Below are positions 1-9,130 of a stretch of 63,741 bases of DNA, in pieces; the first letter of the stretch is position 1, and each line of letters opens with the position of its first letter. The stretch spans positions 1 through 63,741 of the forward strand of contig JAAGZL010000682.1 of NCBI GenBank assembly GCA_024206335.1, given 5' to 3'. The DNA comes from Gammaproteobacteria bacterium (GTDB lineage Bacteria > Pseudomonadota > Gammaproteobacteria > Chromatiales > Chromatiaceae). The notes beneath the pieces were generated by a model. The model was not told the origin of the DNA and did not search any database. It saw only the letters and a program-made list of their open reading frames with translations. A program made the translations under genes and the position numbers.

Positions 1-660
1 CTCATAATCCCGTGGACTCAACACGCCACCCCAGGTATCAAAGATCATCACTGCCTGGGCGCCGGCCGCAATCTGCGCATTCAGATAACTGGTAACCGAG
101 TCCGCCAGCTTACCCAGCAGGGTGTGCATCAGATCGGGACGGTCAAACATCATGCCCTTGACCAGGGCAAAGTTCTTGGTGGTTCCACCCTCCACCATAT
201 AGGTGGCCAGGGTCCAGGGGCTACCGGAGAAACCGATCAGGGGAACCCTGCCATCCAGTTCGCGCCGGATGGTGCGTACCGCATCCATCACATAGCCCAG
301 TTCATCTTCTGGATCGGGTACAGCCAGGGCCTGCACCGCCGCCTCGTCCTGGATCGGACGTTCGAAGCAGGGACCCTCACCCTCGCTGAAGTAGAGGCCC
401 AGCCCCATGGCATCGGGAATGGTGAGGATATCCGAGAACAGGATCGCCGCATCCAGCGGGAACCGCTCCAGGGGTTGAATGGTTACCTCACAGGCCAACT
501 CCGGATTCTGGCACAGGCTCATGAAATCACCGGCCTTGGCACGGGCCGCCCGGTATTCGGGAAGATAGCGCCCGGCCTGGCGCATCATCCAGACCGGTGT
601 CATATCCACAGGTTCGCGCAACAGGGCGCGCAGAAAGCGATCGTTTTTTAGTTCTCCCAC
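1..660 (-). CDS. hemE: Uroporphyrinogen decarboxylase HemE (partial, C-terminus outside window)
   Basis: Haem biosynthesis enzyme of the cytosol that decarboxylates uroporphyrinogen III to coproporphyrinogen III. The first 220 codons are visible, and the usual length is about 355. The N-terminus reads [13 protein letters not shown], followed by the family hallmark [16 protein letters not shown], a substrate-binding arginine segment. Further on are [15 protein letters not shown] and [12 protein letters not shown], both typical of HemE. The start is GTG at 658-660, with AAGGAAA a few bases upstream, because no ATG precedes the conserved N-terminus. It lies downstream of iorB on the same strand after a 123-base gap. 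In related bacteria hemE directly follows gltD; here an accessory operon separates them. Confidence 0.96.
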   Translation of the reverse strand, partial: MGELKNDRFLRALLREPVDMTPVWMMRQAGRYLPEYRAARAKAGDFMSLCQNPELACEVTIQPLERFPLDAAILFSDILTIPDAMGLGLYFSEGEGPCFERPIQDEAAVQALAVPDPEDELGYVMDAVRTIRRELDGRVPLIGFSGSPWTLATYMVEGGTTKNFALVKGMMFDRPDLMHTLLGKLADSVTSYLNAQIAAGAQAVMIFDTWGGVLSPRDYE

Positions 661-783
661 GGGCGGGTTTCCTTATTTTGGTGGTTCTTTAGTGGGGGAT
701 TGTACACGGAAAATCTGTATGACTCACCGGAAACAATATTCAGCAAATCCACCAGCTATATGTTCCTGATACAACCTCTCCCG

Positions 784-1386
784 CTATGAGGTTCCGTCTG
801 CCTTGCGCCCGGCCTCAAACGCCTGCTCGTTGATCTCCACCAGCTTCGGTTTGTGCTGACGGAAGCGGTCCAGGATCGCGCTCTTCAGCACCTCAGCCGA
901 AAATGGCAGGTATCCAGAGATGGCCCCCAGCATCACGGTATTCACCAGCTTCGGATTCCCCAGCTCCCGGGCAATGGCCCCGGCATCGAAGGCGTGCACA
1001 TCGATTCCAGCCTCCCGGATCTCAGCCACCGGATCATCCGGGTAGTCAAACAGCCCGGTGTTAACCACCGGCGGTTTCTGGCGTAGCACATTGACCATGG
1101 CCACCCCATCTTTCCGCAGGTGGGTGCACCAACGCAGGGCCTCGGCCGGCTCAAATCCGATCAGGATGTCGGCCTCACCCGGGGCAATGGCCGGGGAGAG
1201 CACCCGCGCCCCAAAACGCACATGGGAGGTAACCACGCCGCCACGTTGGGCCATACCGGCCACCTCGGTCTTCTTCACATCGAAGCCCTGCTGCAGGGCA
1301 GTCTGGGACAGAATCTCGGCGGCGGTCATCACCCCCTGGCCACCAATACCGGCCACCAGGATGTTGGTTATGTTGTTTTCACTCAC
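784..1386 (-). CDS. iorB: Indolepyruvate:ferredoxin oxidoreductase, beta subunit IorB
   Basis: The small subunit (200 aa) of the enzyme that interconverts aryl pyruvates and aryl-acetyl-CoA plus CO2 with ferredoxin as electron carrier. It is a gamma-domain-type 2-oxoacid oxidoreductase subunit. The N-terminal GIGGQGVMTAAEIL and the following AQRGGVVTSHVRFG are the family signature. The start is GTG at 1384-1386 with a purine-rich site upstream, and the coding region follows iorA by 21 bases. It is the last gene of the liv-paaK-ior operon. No terminator hairpin is obvious between it and hemE. Identity as IorB rather than another gamma-type subunit rests on the length and on the adjacent IorA. 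Confidence 0.93.
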   Translation of the reverse strand: MSENNITNILVAGIGGQGVMTAAEILSQTALQQGFDVKKTEVAGMAQRGGVVTSHVRFGARVLSPAIAPGEADILIGFEPAEALRWCTHLRKDGVAMVNVLRQKPPVVNTGLFDYPDDPVAEIREAGIDVHAFDAGAIARELGNPKLVNTVMLGAISGYLPFSAEVLKSAILDRFRQHKPKLVEINEQAFEAGRKADGTS

Positions 1387-1407
1387 AATAGTCTCTCTCT
1401 TAAACGG

Positions 1408-3297
1408 TTACTGCTGGGCAGTTTGCATGGGCACAATGGCGTCTGGCGCACAGGTCTTGGGACAGAGATCACAACCGGTGCAGGCAGCAGAGTCGATCTG
1501 CACGAAGGAGAGCTTCTTCTCCTTGCCGTTGGGCTTGACCTCGGTCTCACGCCGGGTGACATAGATGGCCGGGCAACCCAGATCCAGGCAGTTGCCACAG
1601 CCATTACAGTCAGGCTCTTCCACCGTCAGCGGTGGCTTGGGTGCGTAGAAGTCCACCAGCACACAGGGCTGATTGGTGATGATCACCGATGGCTCATTGG
1701 CCTTAGTCTCTTCCCGCAGGGCGGTAAACAGGGTTGGCAGTTCATAGGGATTGACCTCACGTATCCGCTCCGGCTTCACCCCCAGGGCCTCCACCAGCTT
1801 GCGAAAGTCCACCCGCAGGGTCTCTTCACCCTGCAGACTGCGCCCGGTGCTGGGTCCATCCTGACCGCCGGTCATGCCCACGGCGCGGTTGTCCAACAAC
1901 AGTACTGTGACATTACCCTTGTTATAGGTGATGTCCAACAGCCCCTGCATACCCATATGCAGGAAGGTGGAGTCGCCGATTACGGCAATGATATTCTTTT
2001 TATCATCATCCTTGCTACGCCCCTTATCCAGACCCAGGGCCACACCCATGGAGGCCCCCATACAGATGCAGGTATCCAGGGCATTCCAGGGATGGCCGGC
2101 GCCCAGAGTGTAGCAGCCGATATCACCTGCAATGTAGGTGTTCTTGATATGGGACAGGCAGTAGTAGATTCCCAGATGTGGACAGGCCACGCACATGGTG
2201 GGCGGACGCGGGAACAGATCATCCCCCGGGACCTTTTCTGTTTTGGCCTCCACCTTCGGCTCCACCGGGGGCGCCACCTTGGTCTCGATCGGGACCGCAT
2301 TACCCAGCAGGCGCTCTATGGCCGGACGCAACACATGGGGCGCAAGTTCACCCATACGCGGCAGGATATCCTTACCAGACACCTCGATGCCCGCCGCCTT
2401 GATCTCGGTCTCCAGCAGGGGATCCACCTCTTCCACCACCACCAGTCGCTCCACCTGTTGCGACAGGGCGCGGATCTTCTCCATGGGTAGCGGATGACTG
2501 AGACCCAGCTTCAGGGCCGGTGCATTGGGGTAGCTCTCCAGCACATGCAGGAAGGTGGGACCGGAGGTGATAAACCCGACCCGCTGGTCACTGCCTGGAT
2601 GCAGGTAGTTCAACTCACTGGCCTCGCTATGCCGGCGTAGCTCTTCCAACCGTTCAAACATCACCGGGATGCGTTTCTTGGCATTGCCGGGCACCATGAC
2701 ATATTTCGCCATATCCTTCTCAAACCCAGCCACCTCATTTTCCCGCCGTTCACCGGGTGACACCACCGCCTTCACATGGCAGATGCGGGTGGTGAGGCGC
2801 AGAATCACCGGGGTATCAAACTGCTCCGACAGCTCAAATGCATGCTGCACCATCTGATACGCCTCCTGGGCGTCAGATGGCTCCAATACCGGCACATTGG
2901 CAAAACGCCCCCAGTTGCGGGAGTCCTGCTCATTCTGGGATGAAGAGAGACCAACATCGTCAGCCACCGCCACCACCAATCCACCCTTCACCCCTACCAG
3001 GGTCTGGGTCATGAGGGCATCGGAGGCCACATTCAGGCCCACATGCTTCATGGCGCAGAGAGAGCGACTCCCGGCCAGGGAGGCCCCGATTGCCACCTCC
3101 AGTGATACCTTCTCATTCACCGACCACTCGCTATACATATCTTCATACTGGCCGGCATACTCCAGGATCTCGGTGGCTGGAGTTCCCGGATAGGCGGTGA
3201 TCACCTGACAACCGGCCTCCCACGCACCCCTGGCCACGGCCTCGTTACCCGACATGAAACGCCGCTCTGCGGCTGGTTTTGCTGTTACCTGGTTCAA
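1408..3297 (-). CDS. iorA: Indolepyruvate:ferredoxin oxidoreductase, alpha subunit IorA
   Basis: The large catalytic subunit (about 629 aa), which binds thiamine diphosphate and passes electrons to ferredoxin. An N-terminal pyrimidine-binding domain begins SGNEAVARGAWEAG with YPGTPATE. The C-terminal half has the TPP motif from GDIGCYTLGAG to GDSTFLHMG. A two-cluster ferredoxin domain closes the protein (CNGCGNC, later CTGCDLCPKTC). I chose TTG at 3295-3297 because GAGG sits 8 bases before it. An in-frame GTG at 3333 would add 12 residues but has no ribosome site in the 6-base gap after paaK. Ior works on aryl pyruvates in archaea and some bacteria. Together with paaK the likely pair is phenylacetyl-CoA and phenylpyruvate; direction is not determined by sequence. 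Confidence 0.94.
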   Translation of the reverse strand: MNQVTAKPAAERRFMSGNEAVARGAWEAGCQVITAYPGTPATEILEYAGQYEDMYSEWSVNEKVSLEVAIGASLAGSRSLCAMKHVGLNVASDALMTQTLVGVKGGLVVAVADDVGLSSSQNEQDSRNWGRFANVPVLEPSDAQEAYQMVQHAFELSEQFDTPVILRLTTRICHVKAVVSPGERRENEVAGFEKDMAKYVMVPGNAKKRIPVMFERLEELRRHSEASELNYLHPGSDQRVGFITSGPTFLHVLESYPNAPALKLGLSHPLPMEKIRALSQQVERLVVVEEVDPLLETEIKAAGIEVSGKDILPRMGELAPHVLRPAIERLLGNAVPIETKVAPPVEPKVEAKTEKVPGDDLFPRPPTMCVACPHLGIYYCLSHIKNTYIAGDIGCYTLGAGHPWNALDTCICMGASMGVALGLDKGRSKDDDKKNIIAVIGDSTFLHMGMQGLLDITYNKGNVTVLLLDNRAVGMTGGQDGPSTGRSLQGEETLRVDFRKLVEALGVKPERIREVNPYELPTLFTALREETKANEPSVIITNQPCVLVDFYAPKPPLTVEEPDCNGCGNCLDLGCPAIYVTRRETEVKPNGKEKKLSFVQIDSAACTGCDLCPKTCAPDAIVPMQTAQQ

Positions 3298-3339
3298 CTT
3301 AATTACCTCTTTTACACCGGAACACTCCGGCACACATAG

Positions 3340-4638
3340 CTATTTACGGTGATCGATGACCCGCACCGCCTTACCCTGGGAACGCGGCACTTCACCCACA
3401 TTCTTGATATTTATCTTGCACGAGACCCCAACAAAGTCCTTTATATCCTTGCTGACCTTGGCTGCAACCCGATCCATCGCCTCCTGCCCCTGCTCCATCA
3501 GCGGTGGACTGGCCTCTACGTTGACCCCCATGCTGTCCATGTTGCCCTCACGGAATACCTCGATCTGATAGAAGGGCGACAGATTTTCAGTCTTCATCAG
3601 GATTGACTCCACCTGGGATGGAAACACGTTCACCCCACGGATGATCAGCATATCATCGCTGCGACCGGTGACACGAGCCATGCGTACATGGGTGCGGCCA
3701 CACTTGCATGGGGCAGAATTCAACACCGAGATATCACGGGTACGATAGCGGATGATGGGGAAGGCCTCTTTGGTCAAGGAGGTGAATACGATCTCACCCT
3801 CCTCACCATATGGCAGCGGCTTACCTGTATCCACATCTACACACTCCACCAGAAAATGATCCTCCCAGATGTGTAGCCCATCCTTGGCATTAACACACTC
3901 TATACCCACTCCCGGGCCAATCACCTCGGACAGGCCATACACATCCACCGCATCTATCCCCAGACGGGATTCGATCTCAAAACGCATCTCCTCAGTCCAG
4001 GGCTCAGCCCCGAACACACCCAGCTTTAAGGATAGCTTGCGGATATCCACCCCCATAGCATCGGCCTCTTCGGCAATGTTCAGGGCGTAGGATGGGGTGC
4101 AACCCAGAGCGGTGGGTTCAAAGTCCTGCAGCAGCATGATCTGCTTCTGGGTCTGTCCACCAGACATGGGGGTCACCATAGCCCCTAGTTTTTCCGCACC
4201 ATAATGAAAGCCCAGGCCACCGGTAAACAGGCCATAGCCGTAGGCGTTGTGCAGGCGGTCCCCCGGACGCATACCGGCAGCGGCAAGAGAGCGCGCCATC
4301 AACTTGGACCAGGTCTGGATATCCCGCTTGGTGTAGCCTACCACCGTGGGCTTGCCGGTGGTGCCGGAGGATGCATGTACCCGCACCACCTGATCGGTGG
4401 GCACGGCAAACATGCCAAAGGGGTAGTTCTGACGCAGATGCTCCTTCTTGGTGTAGGGGAGATTACGCACATCATCCAGACTCTTCAGATGGTGCGGCTT
4501 GAAGCCCAGTTCATCCATGGCATCACGATAGAAACCCACGGTTGCATAACAGCGTTCCACCGTGGCCTTGAGGCGTCGTAGCTGCAGCGCCTCCAGATCC
4601 TCACGTGGCATGGTCTCAACGTCTGTGTGCAAAATCAT
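3340..4638 (-). CDS. paaK: Phenylacetate-CoA ligase (PaaK family)
   Basis: An AMP-forming ligase of about 432 aa that activates phenylacetate or a related aryl acid to its CoA thioester. The adenylate motif [14 protein letters not shown] is clear, followed by [10 protein letters not shown] and [12 protein letters not shown], all diagnostic of the PaaK family, and a C-terminal domain with [11 protein letters not shown]. Start is ATG at 4636-4638, with GAGGGG 8 bases upstream; it overlaps the stop of the thioesterase gene in an ATGA arrangement, which supports it over an in-frame codon 36 bases earlier. No ring-epoxidase genes (paaABCDE) accompany it in the window, so a full aerobic phenylacetate catabolic route is not indicated here. 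Its partner is IorAB. Confidence 0.93.
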   Translation of the reverse strand: MILHTDVETMPREDLEALQLRRLKATVERCYATVGFYRDAMDELGFKPHHLKSLDDVRNLPYTKKEHLRQNYPFGMFAVPTDQVVRVHASSGTTGKPTVVGYTKRDIQTWSKLMARSLAAAGMRPGDRLHNAYGYGLFTGGLGFHYGAEKLGAMVTPMSGGQTQKQIMLLQDFEPTALGCTPSYALNIAEEADAMGVDIRKLSLKLGVFGAEPWTEEMRFEIESRLGIDAVDVYGLSEVIGPGVGIECVNAKDGLHIWEDHFLVECVDVDTGKPLPYGEEGEIVFTSLTKEAFPIIRYRTRDISVLNSAPCKCGRTHVRMARVTGRSDDMLIIRGVNVFPSQVESILMKTENLSPFYQIEVFREGNMDSMGVNVEASPPLMEQGQEAMDRVAAKVSKDIKDFVGVSCKINIKNVGEVPRSQGKAVRVIDHRK

Positions 4639-5102
4639 TCTGTTATCCCCTCGGCTGTTTCTGTTTTCATCCACTGCTCCAGCCCATCTTTACGTCGATA
4701 GACGGTGCCGGTAAAGAGCGCAATCAGTTTTCCCACACCATTGTGTACCTCGATCTGGTACAGCCCGGTACTACGGGTCCGGTTCACTTCGCTGGCGCTG
4801 GCTATCAGCCGGTCACCCGCCTGGCTGGATGCGGTGTAGGTGATCTGGGCATTCAGGCTAACTGCCACCGAACCATGGGAGTTAGAGGCCACGGCAAAGG
4901 CGAAGTCCGCCAGGGTGAATGTGACGCCTCCCTGGGTAATCCCCACCGCATTTTGCATCTCCTCCGTGATCTCCAGTGAAGCCCTGGCATACCCCTCCCG
5001 GGCCTCGTCCAGACGCACCCCCAGCATGCGGGCAAAGCGGTCACTCTGTTCCATCCAGCGACCGATCTGCTCAGGTGTGGTTTTCTGTTCTATCTCAGCC
5101 AT
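4635..5102 (-). CDS. Hotdog-fold acyl-CoA thioesterase (PaaI-like)
   Basis: A 155-residue single-domain hotdog protein. The helix motif [21 protein letters not shown] resembles the PaaI / YbgC-type thioesterases, where an acidic residue in this helix activates water. The C-terminal strands carry the family pattern of T[11 protein letters not shown]. Its likely role is hydrolysis of aryl-acetyl-CoA or other stalled CoA esters made by the adjacent ligase, returning free CoA. Start is ATG at 5100-5102; a TTG immediately before it is less likely. It overlaps the end of the CBS protein by 8 bases and the start of paaK by 4, so the three are translationally coupled. Substrate is inferred from neighbours only. 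Confidence 0.85.
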   Translation of the reverse strand: MAEIEQKTTPEQIGRWMEQSDRFARMLGVRLDEAREGYARASLEITEEMQNAVGITQGGVTFTLADFAFAVASNSHGSVAVSLNAQITYTASSQAGDRLIASASEVNRTRSTGLYQIEVHNGVGKLIALFTGTVYRRKDGLEQWMKTETAEGITE

Positions 5103-5760
5103 CAACCCTGTCCGGCAGTTCCTCGGTAATCAGGTCGTAGCCCAGCTCCCGCAGCTGATCATCGATCCGGCGCGGATCCTCGGCCCGAAACCGTACAATC
5201 ACCATCCGCATCCCGGTCTTGTCCCGGGTCATGGGTGAGACCACAGTGGCGATATAACCTCCCAGATCATTGATCTGGTCTAGTAGGGTTCCCAGTGCGC
5301 CTTTTACATCTGGCAGGTGTAGCGCCAGTCGGGTGGTATCATGCAGACCGCAACCGGTGATATCCAGTAGGAAATCCAGGATATCATCCTCGGTAATCAC
5401 ACCCACCAGTCGCTGGCCATCAAGCACCGGCAGGCAGCCAATCTTCTTCTGCCGCATCATATGGCCCGCCTCTTCCACCAGGGTGTTGGGGGTACAGGTG
5501 GGGGGCGCCTCTTGCATGATCTGACCCACGGTAATCTTGGAGGTAAGATAGTTGACCTCTCCCACCGAGAGGGTGGTTATGCTGGATGGTTCGGACTGGG
5601 CCAGCTCACGATGGGTAAACAACCCCACCAGCTGCATGGCGTCATCCACCACCGGCAGAAAGCGGCGCTCCTTCTCATGCATCAGCTGTGAGGCCTGACT
5701 CAGCTTCATATCCACGGTTGCGACATCCATCTTGCGGGTCATGATCTGTTCAACATACAT
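5095..5760 (-). CDS. CBS-domain pair protein with C-terminal ACT-like domain (AcuB type)
   Basis: A 221-residue cytosolic protein with two CBS motifs (about residues 1-60 and 75-135), each with the usual I-M and LPV-V-D pattern and closing with GVITEDDILDFLL. A C-terminal segment of about 75 residues (from LHLPDVKGALGTLL) looks like an ACT ligand-binding domain. Such proteins bind adenosine nucleotides or amino acids and act as sensors. It sits between livF and the thioesterase in an operon for transport and activation of an organic acid or amino acid, so sensing of adenylate charge or of an aromatic amino acid is a reasonable inference. GGAGG lies about 10 bases before the ATG. No enzymatic domain is present. 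Confidence 0.85.
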   Translation of the reverse strand: MYVEQIMTRKMDVATVDMKLSQASQLMHEKERRFLPVVDDAMQLVGLFTHRELAQSEPSSITTLSVGEVNYLTSKITVGQIMQEAPPTCTPNTLVEEAGHMMRQKKIGCLPVLDGQRLVGVITEDDILDFLLDITGCGLHDTTRLALHLPDVKGALGTLLDQINDLGGYIATVVSPMTRDKTGMRMVIVRFRAEDPRRIDDQLRELGYDLITEELPDRVDG

Positions 5761-5778
5761 AGCCTAATACCTCCAAAC

Positions 5779-6501
5779 TCAGTAGCCAAGATAGGCGCGG
5801 CGTACCGCCTCATCCTCAAGCAGTTCATCCGCCTTGGCCGACAGCACCACACTACCGGTCTCCAGCACATAACCACGGTCGGCAATGCCCAGGGCGGCAC
5901 GGGCGTTCTGCTCCACCAACAGGATAGTCACACCCTGCTCATTCAACTGCTGGATAATGCGGAAGATCTCCTCCACCAGCAGCGGCGCCAATCCCATGGA
6001 TGGCTCATCCAACAGTAGCAGGCGTGGACGGCCCAGCAGGGCACGGCCGATTGCCAACATCTGCTGCTGACCTCCAGACAGGGTGCCAGCTGCCTGCTGC
6101 CACTTCTCCTTCAGGATGGGAAATAGATCGTACACCCGTTCCAGCTCCTGCTCGAACCAATGGTGGTCCTTACGTTGGGTGAAACCACCCAGACGCAGAT
6201 TGTCATCCACGCTCAGCGGGGCGAACACCTGGCGTCCCTCCGGCACCTGACACACCCCGGCGGCAACTATCTTATGCGGCGGCAGGCGGGTAATCTCCAT
6301 ACCATCAAACCACACCTGGCCAGCACTGGCATTCTGCACCCGGGACAGGGTATGCAATAGTGTGGTCTTACCGGCACCATTGGCGCCCACTATCGCCACC
6401 AGCTCCCCCGGATAGACCTCCATGGAGATTCCATGCAGGGCCTGAACCGGACCATAGTGGGTGCTGACGCTGCTTACCTTGAGCATGGGGTCAGACGGCA
6501 T
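5779..6501 (-). CDS. livF: Branched-chain amino acid-type ABC transporter ATP-binding protein LivF
   Basis: One of two ATPases of a HAAT-type importer, acting at the inner face of the cytoplasmic membrane. Walker A is GANGAGKTTLLHTL, the signature is LSGGQQQMLAIGRAL, and Walker B is LLLLDEPSMGLAP. The length of 240 aa and PEGRQVFAPLSVDDNL are typical of LivF rather than LivG. It overlaps livG by 11 bases. Substrate cannot be read from the ATPase; the operon partners suggest aromatic or branched-chain amino acids or aryl carboxylates. Confidence 0.95.
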   Translation of the reverse strand: MPSDPMLKVSSVSTHYGPVQALHGISMEVYPGELVAIVGANGAGKTTLLHTLSRVQNASAGQVWFDGMEITRLPPHKIVAAGVCQVPEGRQVFAPLSVDDNLRLGGFTQRKDHHWFEQELERVYDLFPILKEKWQQAAGTLSGGQQQMLAIGRALLGRPRLLLLDEPSMGLAPLLVEEIFRIIQQLNEQGVTILLVEQNARAALGIADRGYVLETGSVVLSAKADELLEDEAVRRAYLGY

Positions 6502-7264
6502 ACTGCACCTCTCCGCCCAGATAGGCCTCTATCACCTTGGGATCACTGCGGATCTGCTCTGGGCTGCCCTCCGCCAGACGGCTGCCATAATCCAGCACCA
6601 GGATGCGATCAGACACCTGCATCACCAGACCCATGTTGTGTTCAACCAGCAGCACCGTTATCCCGGCATCACAGATACGTCTGATCAGGGCGCGCAACTC
6701 GACGGTCTCGGTATCATTCAGGCCAGCGGCTGGCTCATCCATCATCAGCAGTCGTGGCCGGGAGGCCAGGGCACGCGCAATCTCCAGACGCTTCAACGCG
6801 CCATAGGGCAGGGCCGAGGCCTCACGCCCGATAAGATCGTCCAGACCACAAAACTCCAGGGCCTCATGTCCCCAGTGTTCGGTCAACTCCTCCTCACGCC
6901 GCACATTGGGCAGGCGCAGGGCGCCGCTTAATGGGCCACTGTGACTGCGCAGATGGCAACCCACCATTACATTGTCCAGCACGCTCATATTGAAGAACAG
7001 CTGCAGATTCTGGAAGGTGCGGGAGACCCCAAGCTGTGCCACCTGATGGGGCAGCAACCCGTTCAGGTCGTGGTCATCAAACCGCACTCTCCCTTCATCC
7101 GGTTTGTAGATTCCTGACAACATATTGAACAGGGTGGTCTTGCCAGCACCATTGGGCCCGATGACCGAATACACCAATCCCGGCGGCACCTCGAAGTGCA
7201 GATCAGATATGGCGGTAACCCCACCAAACGACTTTTCCAGCCCCTCTACCTCAAGCAGGTTCAT
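6491..7264 (-). CDS. livG: Branched-chain amino acid-type ABC transporter ATP-binding protein LivG
   Basis: The second ATPase of the importer (257 aa from the chosen start). Walker A is GPNGAGKTTLFNML and the signature LPYGALKRLEIARAL is the degenerate form usual in LivG. Walker B is LLMMDEPAAGLN, and the LivG-specific LLVEHNMGLVM follows. The start is ATG at 7262-7264, with GAGG 6 bases upstream inside the end of livM. An upstream in-frame codon would add eight residues without similarity to the family. It overlaps livM by 14 bases and livF by 11, so it is tightly coupled. Confidence 0.95.
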   Translation of the reverse strand: MNLLEVEGLEKSFGGVTAISDLHFEVPPGLVYSVIGPNGAGKTTLFNMLSGIYKPDEGRVRFDDHDLNGLLPHQVAQLGVSRTFQNLQLFFNMSVLDNVMVGCHLRSHSGPLSGALRLPNVRREEELTEHWGHEALEFCGLDDLIGREASALPYGALKRLEIARALASRPRLLMMDEPAAGLNDTETVELRALIRRICDAGITVLLVEHNMGLVMQVSDRILVLDYGSRLAEGSPEQIRSDPKVIEAYLGGEVQYAV

Positions 7265-8228
7265 TGGGATCCTCACCGGGCAATGCACTACGTCGATGGG
7301 TCAGGCGCTGGAGCAGATTCTGCATACCAACAAACATCCCCTGGGGCAGAAAGATCATCATGGACATGAGGATAGCGCCAAATATCATTACCTCAAAATC
7401 TTCAAATACCACCAGCAGTTCCGGCAGAAAGGTGAGGACAATGGCGCCAAATACCGCCCCATAGGTGGAGGCCATACCACCCAAAACCACCATGGTCACC
7501 AGCTCAATGGAGAAGAAAAAATCACATGAATCCGGACTGACAAATGACTGCTGATGGGCAAACAGGCTACCGGCCAGAGAGGCGATCAACGCCGCCATTA
7601 CAAACACACCGGTCTTGGTGGCGGTGGTATCTATCCCCATCATCTCCGCAGCCACTTCGGAACCGTGCAGGGCGCGCAGGGCGCGGCCGCTACGGGAGTT
7701 GATCAGATTCAGGGCCAACCACACCACCAGCAGCATGCAGCTGCCGATTACAATATACCAGCGCAGGTCCGTATCCACCTGCCAACCAAAGAAGGAGAGG
7801 GTCGGTATCTCACCCAGACCATCCGGGCCGCCGGTCAACCCAACCGCCTGCACCAGAATAATATTGATAATGATACCAAAGCCCAGGGTGGCCATGGCCA
7901 GATAGTGCCCCTTCAGCTTCAGTACCGGTCGCGCCATAAAAAAGGCAATAGTCCCGGTCAGGATCATACCTGCGACCATGGCAGGCCAGGGATTCCAGGC
8001 AAATTTGGTGGTAAGAATGGCAGACGTATAGGCGCCCATGCCAAAAAAGGCCGCATGCCCAAGAGAGATCTGACCGGCATAACCCATCAGTAGATTCAGG
8101 CTCACCGCCAGGATGGCATTCAGGCCGGCAGAGACCGCAACCACGGTTACAAAATAGTTATCCGGAAACAGCAGTGGCAGCAACACCACCAACAGCGTCA
8201 ACAGGTAAAAACCTTTGCGTTGACTCAT
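7251..8228 (-). CDS. livM: Branched-chain amino acid-type ABC transporter permease LivM
   Basis: An inner-membrane permease of 325 aa with roughly eight to ten hydrophobic segments. Family motifs include NLLMGYAGQISLGHAAFFG near residue 50, SRSGRALRALHGSEVAAEMMGID in the cytoplasmic loop and ELVTMVVLGGMASTYGAVFG near the end. The N-terminal 30 residues are strongly hydrophobic. It overlaps the livH stop in an ATGA arrangement (4 bases). It pairs with LivH to form the translocation pore. Confidence 0.95.
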   Translation of the reverse strand: MSQRKGFYLLTLLVVLLPLLFPDNYFVTVVAVSAGLNAILAVSLNLLMGYAGQISLGHAAFFGMGAYTSAILTTKFAWNPWPAMVAGMILTGTIAFFMARPVLKLKGHYLAMATLGFGIIINIILVQAVGLTGGPDGLGEIPTLSFFGWQVDTDLRWYIVIGSCMLLVVWLALNLINSRSGRALRALHGSEVAAEMMGIDTTATKTGVFVMAALIASLAGSLFAHQQSFVSPDSCDFFFSIELVTMVVLGGMASTYGAVFGAIVLTFLPELLVVFEDFEVMIFGAILMSMMIFLPQGMFVGMQNLLQRLTHRRSALPGEDPNEPA

Positions 8229-9103
8229 ACCCGCTCCGCTGACGCCTTGCCAAACAGACCACTGGGACGCAGGAATAACACCAGCAGCAGCACCACAAAC
8301 CCGATGGCATCCTTATACCCGGATGAGATCAGGCCCGCCGCCATGGATTCAATCAGCCCCAACAGCAGGCCACCCGCCACCGCCCCCATGGGATTTCCCA
8401 TACCACCCAGGATGGCCGCAGAAAACCCCTTTAGCCCCAACATCACCCCGGCGTCATACGAGGTAAACGTTATCGGGGTCACCAGCACCCCTGCCATGGC
8501 GCCCAGGAATGCCGACAGGCCGTAGGCGATCAACATCATCAGCCCCACATTGATCCCCACCAGATGCGCAGCGGTACGGTTGCAGGAGCAGGCGATAACC
8601 GCCTTACCCAGGGTGGTATGATGAAAAAAGTAGTGTACGGCCAACACCATCACCCCGGTACCCCCCATCACCCACAGATTCTGTGGCAACAGGGTTGCAC
8701 GTCCCAACTGGATTGGGGTCTCGCCGGAAAAATGAGGCATGGCAAGGATATCCTTACCCCACAACAGCAGCGCCACCCCACGCAGGAAGATGGATGCACC
8801 GATAGTTATGATGATGGTGCTAACCACCGAGGCCCCGCGCGCCCGCGCGATGGCAAAACGCTGAAACGACATGCCCAGCACAATCGTCAGTGCCACCGCC
8901 AGCAGCAGAGCCACGGGCAGCGGCAGGCCACTGCCGGAGTAGAGGAAGACGGCGCACATGGCGCCCATCATCACAAACTCACCCTGAGCAAAATTCACCA
9001 CGTCAGAGGCGTTATAGATGATGGCAAAACCAAGGGCCACCAGGGCATAGGTTGCGCCCACGGTGACCCCGGTAAACAGAAATTGCAGGATCTGGTCCCA
9101 CAT
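8225..9103 (-). CDS. livH: Branched-chain amino acid-type ABC transporter permease LivH
   Basis: The second inner-membrane permease, 292 aa. It carries the LivH pattern ALVALGFAIIYNASDVVNFA near the N-terminus and TTLGKAVIACSCNRTAAHLVGIN in the cytoplasmic coupling loop. The C-terminal segment AAILGGMGNPMGAVAGGLLLG is also typical. The gene begins 27 bases after livK and overlaps livM by 4 bases. Confidence 0.95.
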   Translation of the reverse strand: MWDQILQFLFTGVTVGATYALVALGFAIIYNASDVVNFAQGEFVMMGAMCAVFLYSGSGLPLPVALLLAVALTIVLGMSFQRFAIARARGASVVSTIIITIGASIFLRGVALLLWGKDILAMPHFSGETPIQLGRATLLPQNLWVMGGTGVMVLAVHYFFHHTTLGKAVIACSCNRTAAHLVGINVGLMMLIAYGLSAFLGAMAGVLVTPITFTSYDAGVMLGLKGFSAAILGGMGNPMGAVAGGLLLGLIESMAAGLISSGYKDAIGFVVLLLVLFLRPSGLFGKASAERV

Positions 9104-9130
9104 ACAACTAGCGCTCTTTCAAGATGATAG

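Noticed and set aside
1120-2490. Long plus-strand open frame (456 codons) opposite iorA
   Set aside because: It lies antisense to iorA, whose protein has clear TPP and cluster motifs; the antisense product is His/Gln/Gly-rich in the way typical of reading the opposite strand of GC-rich codons.
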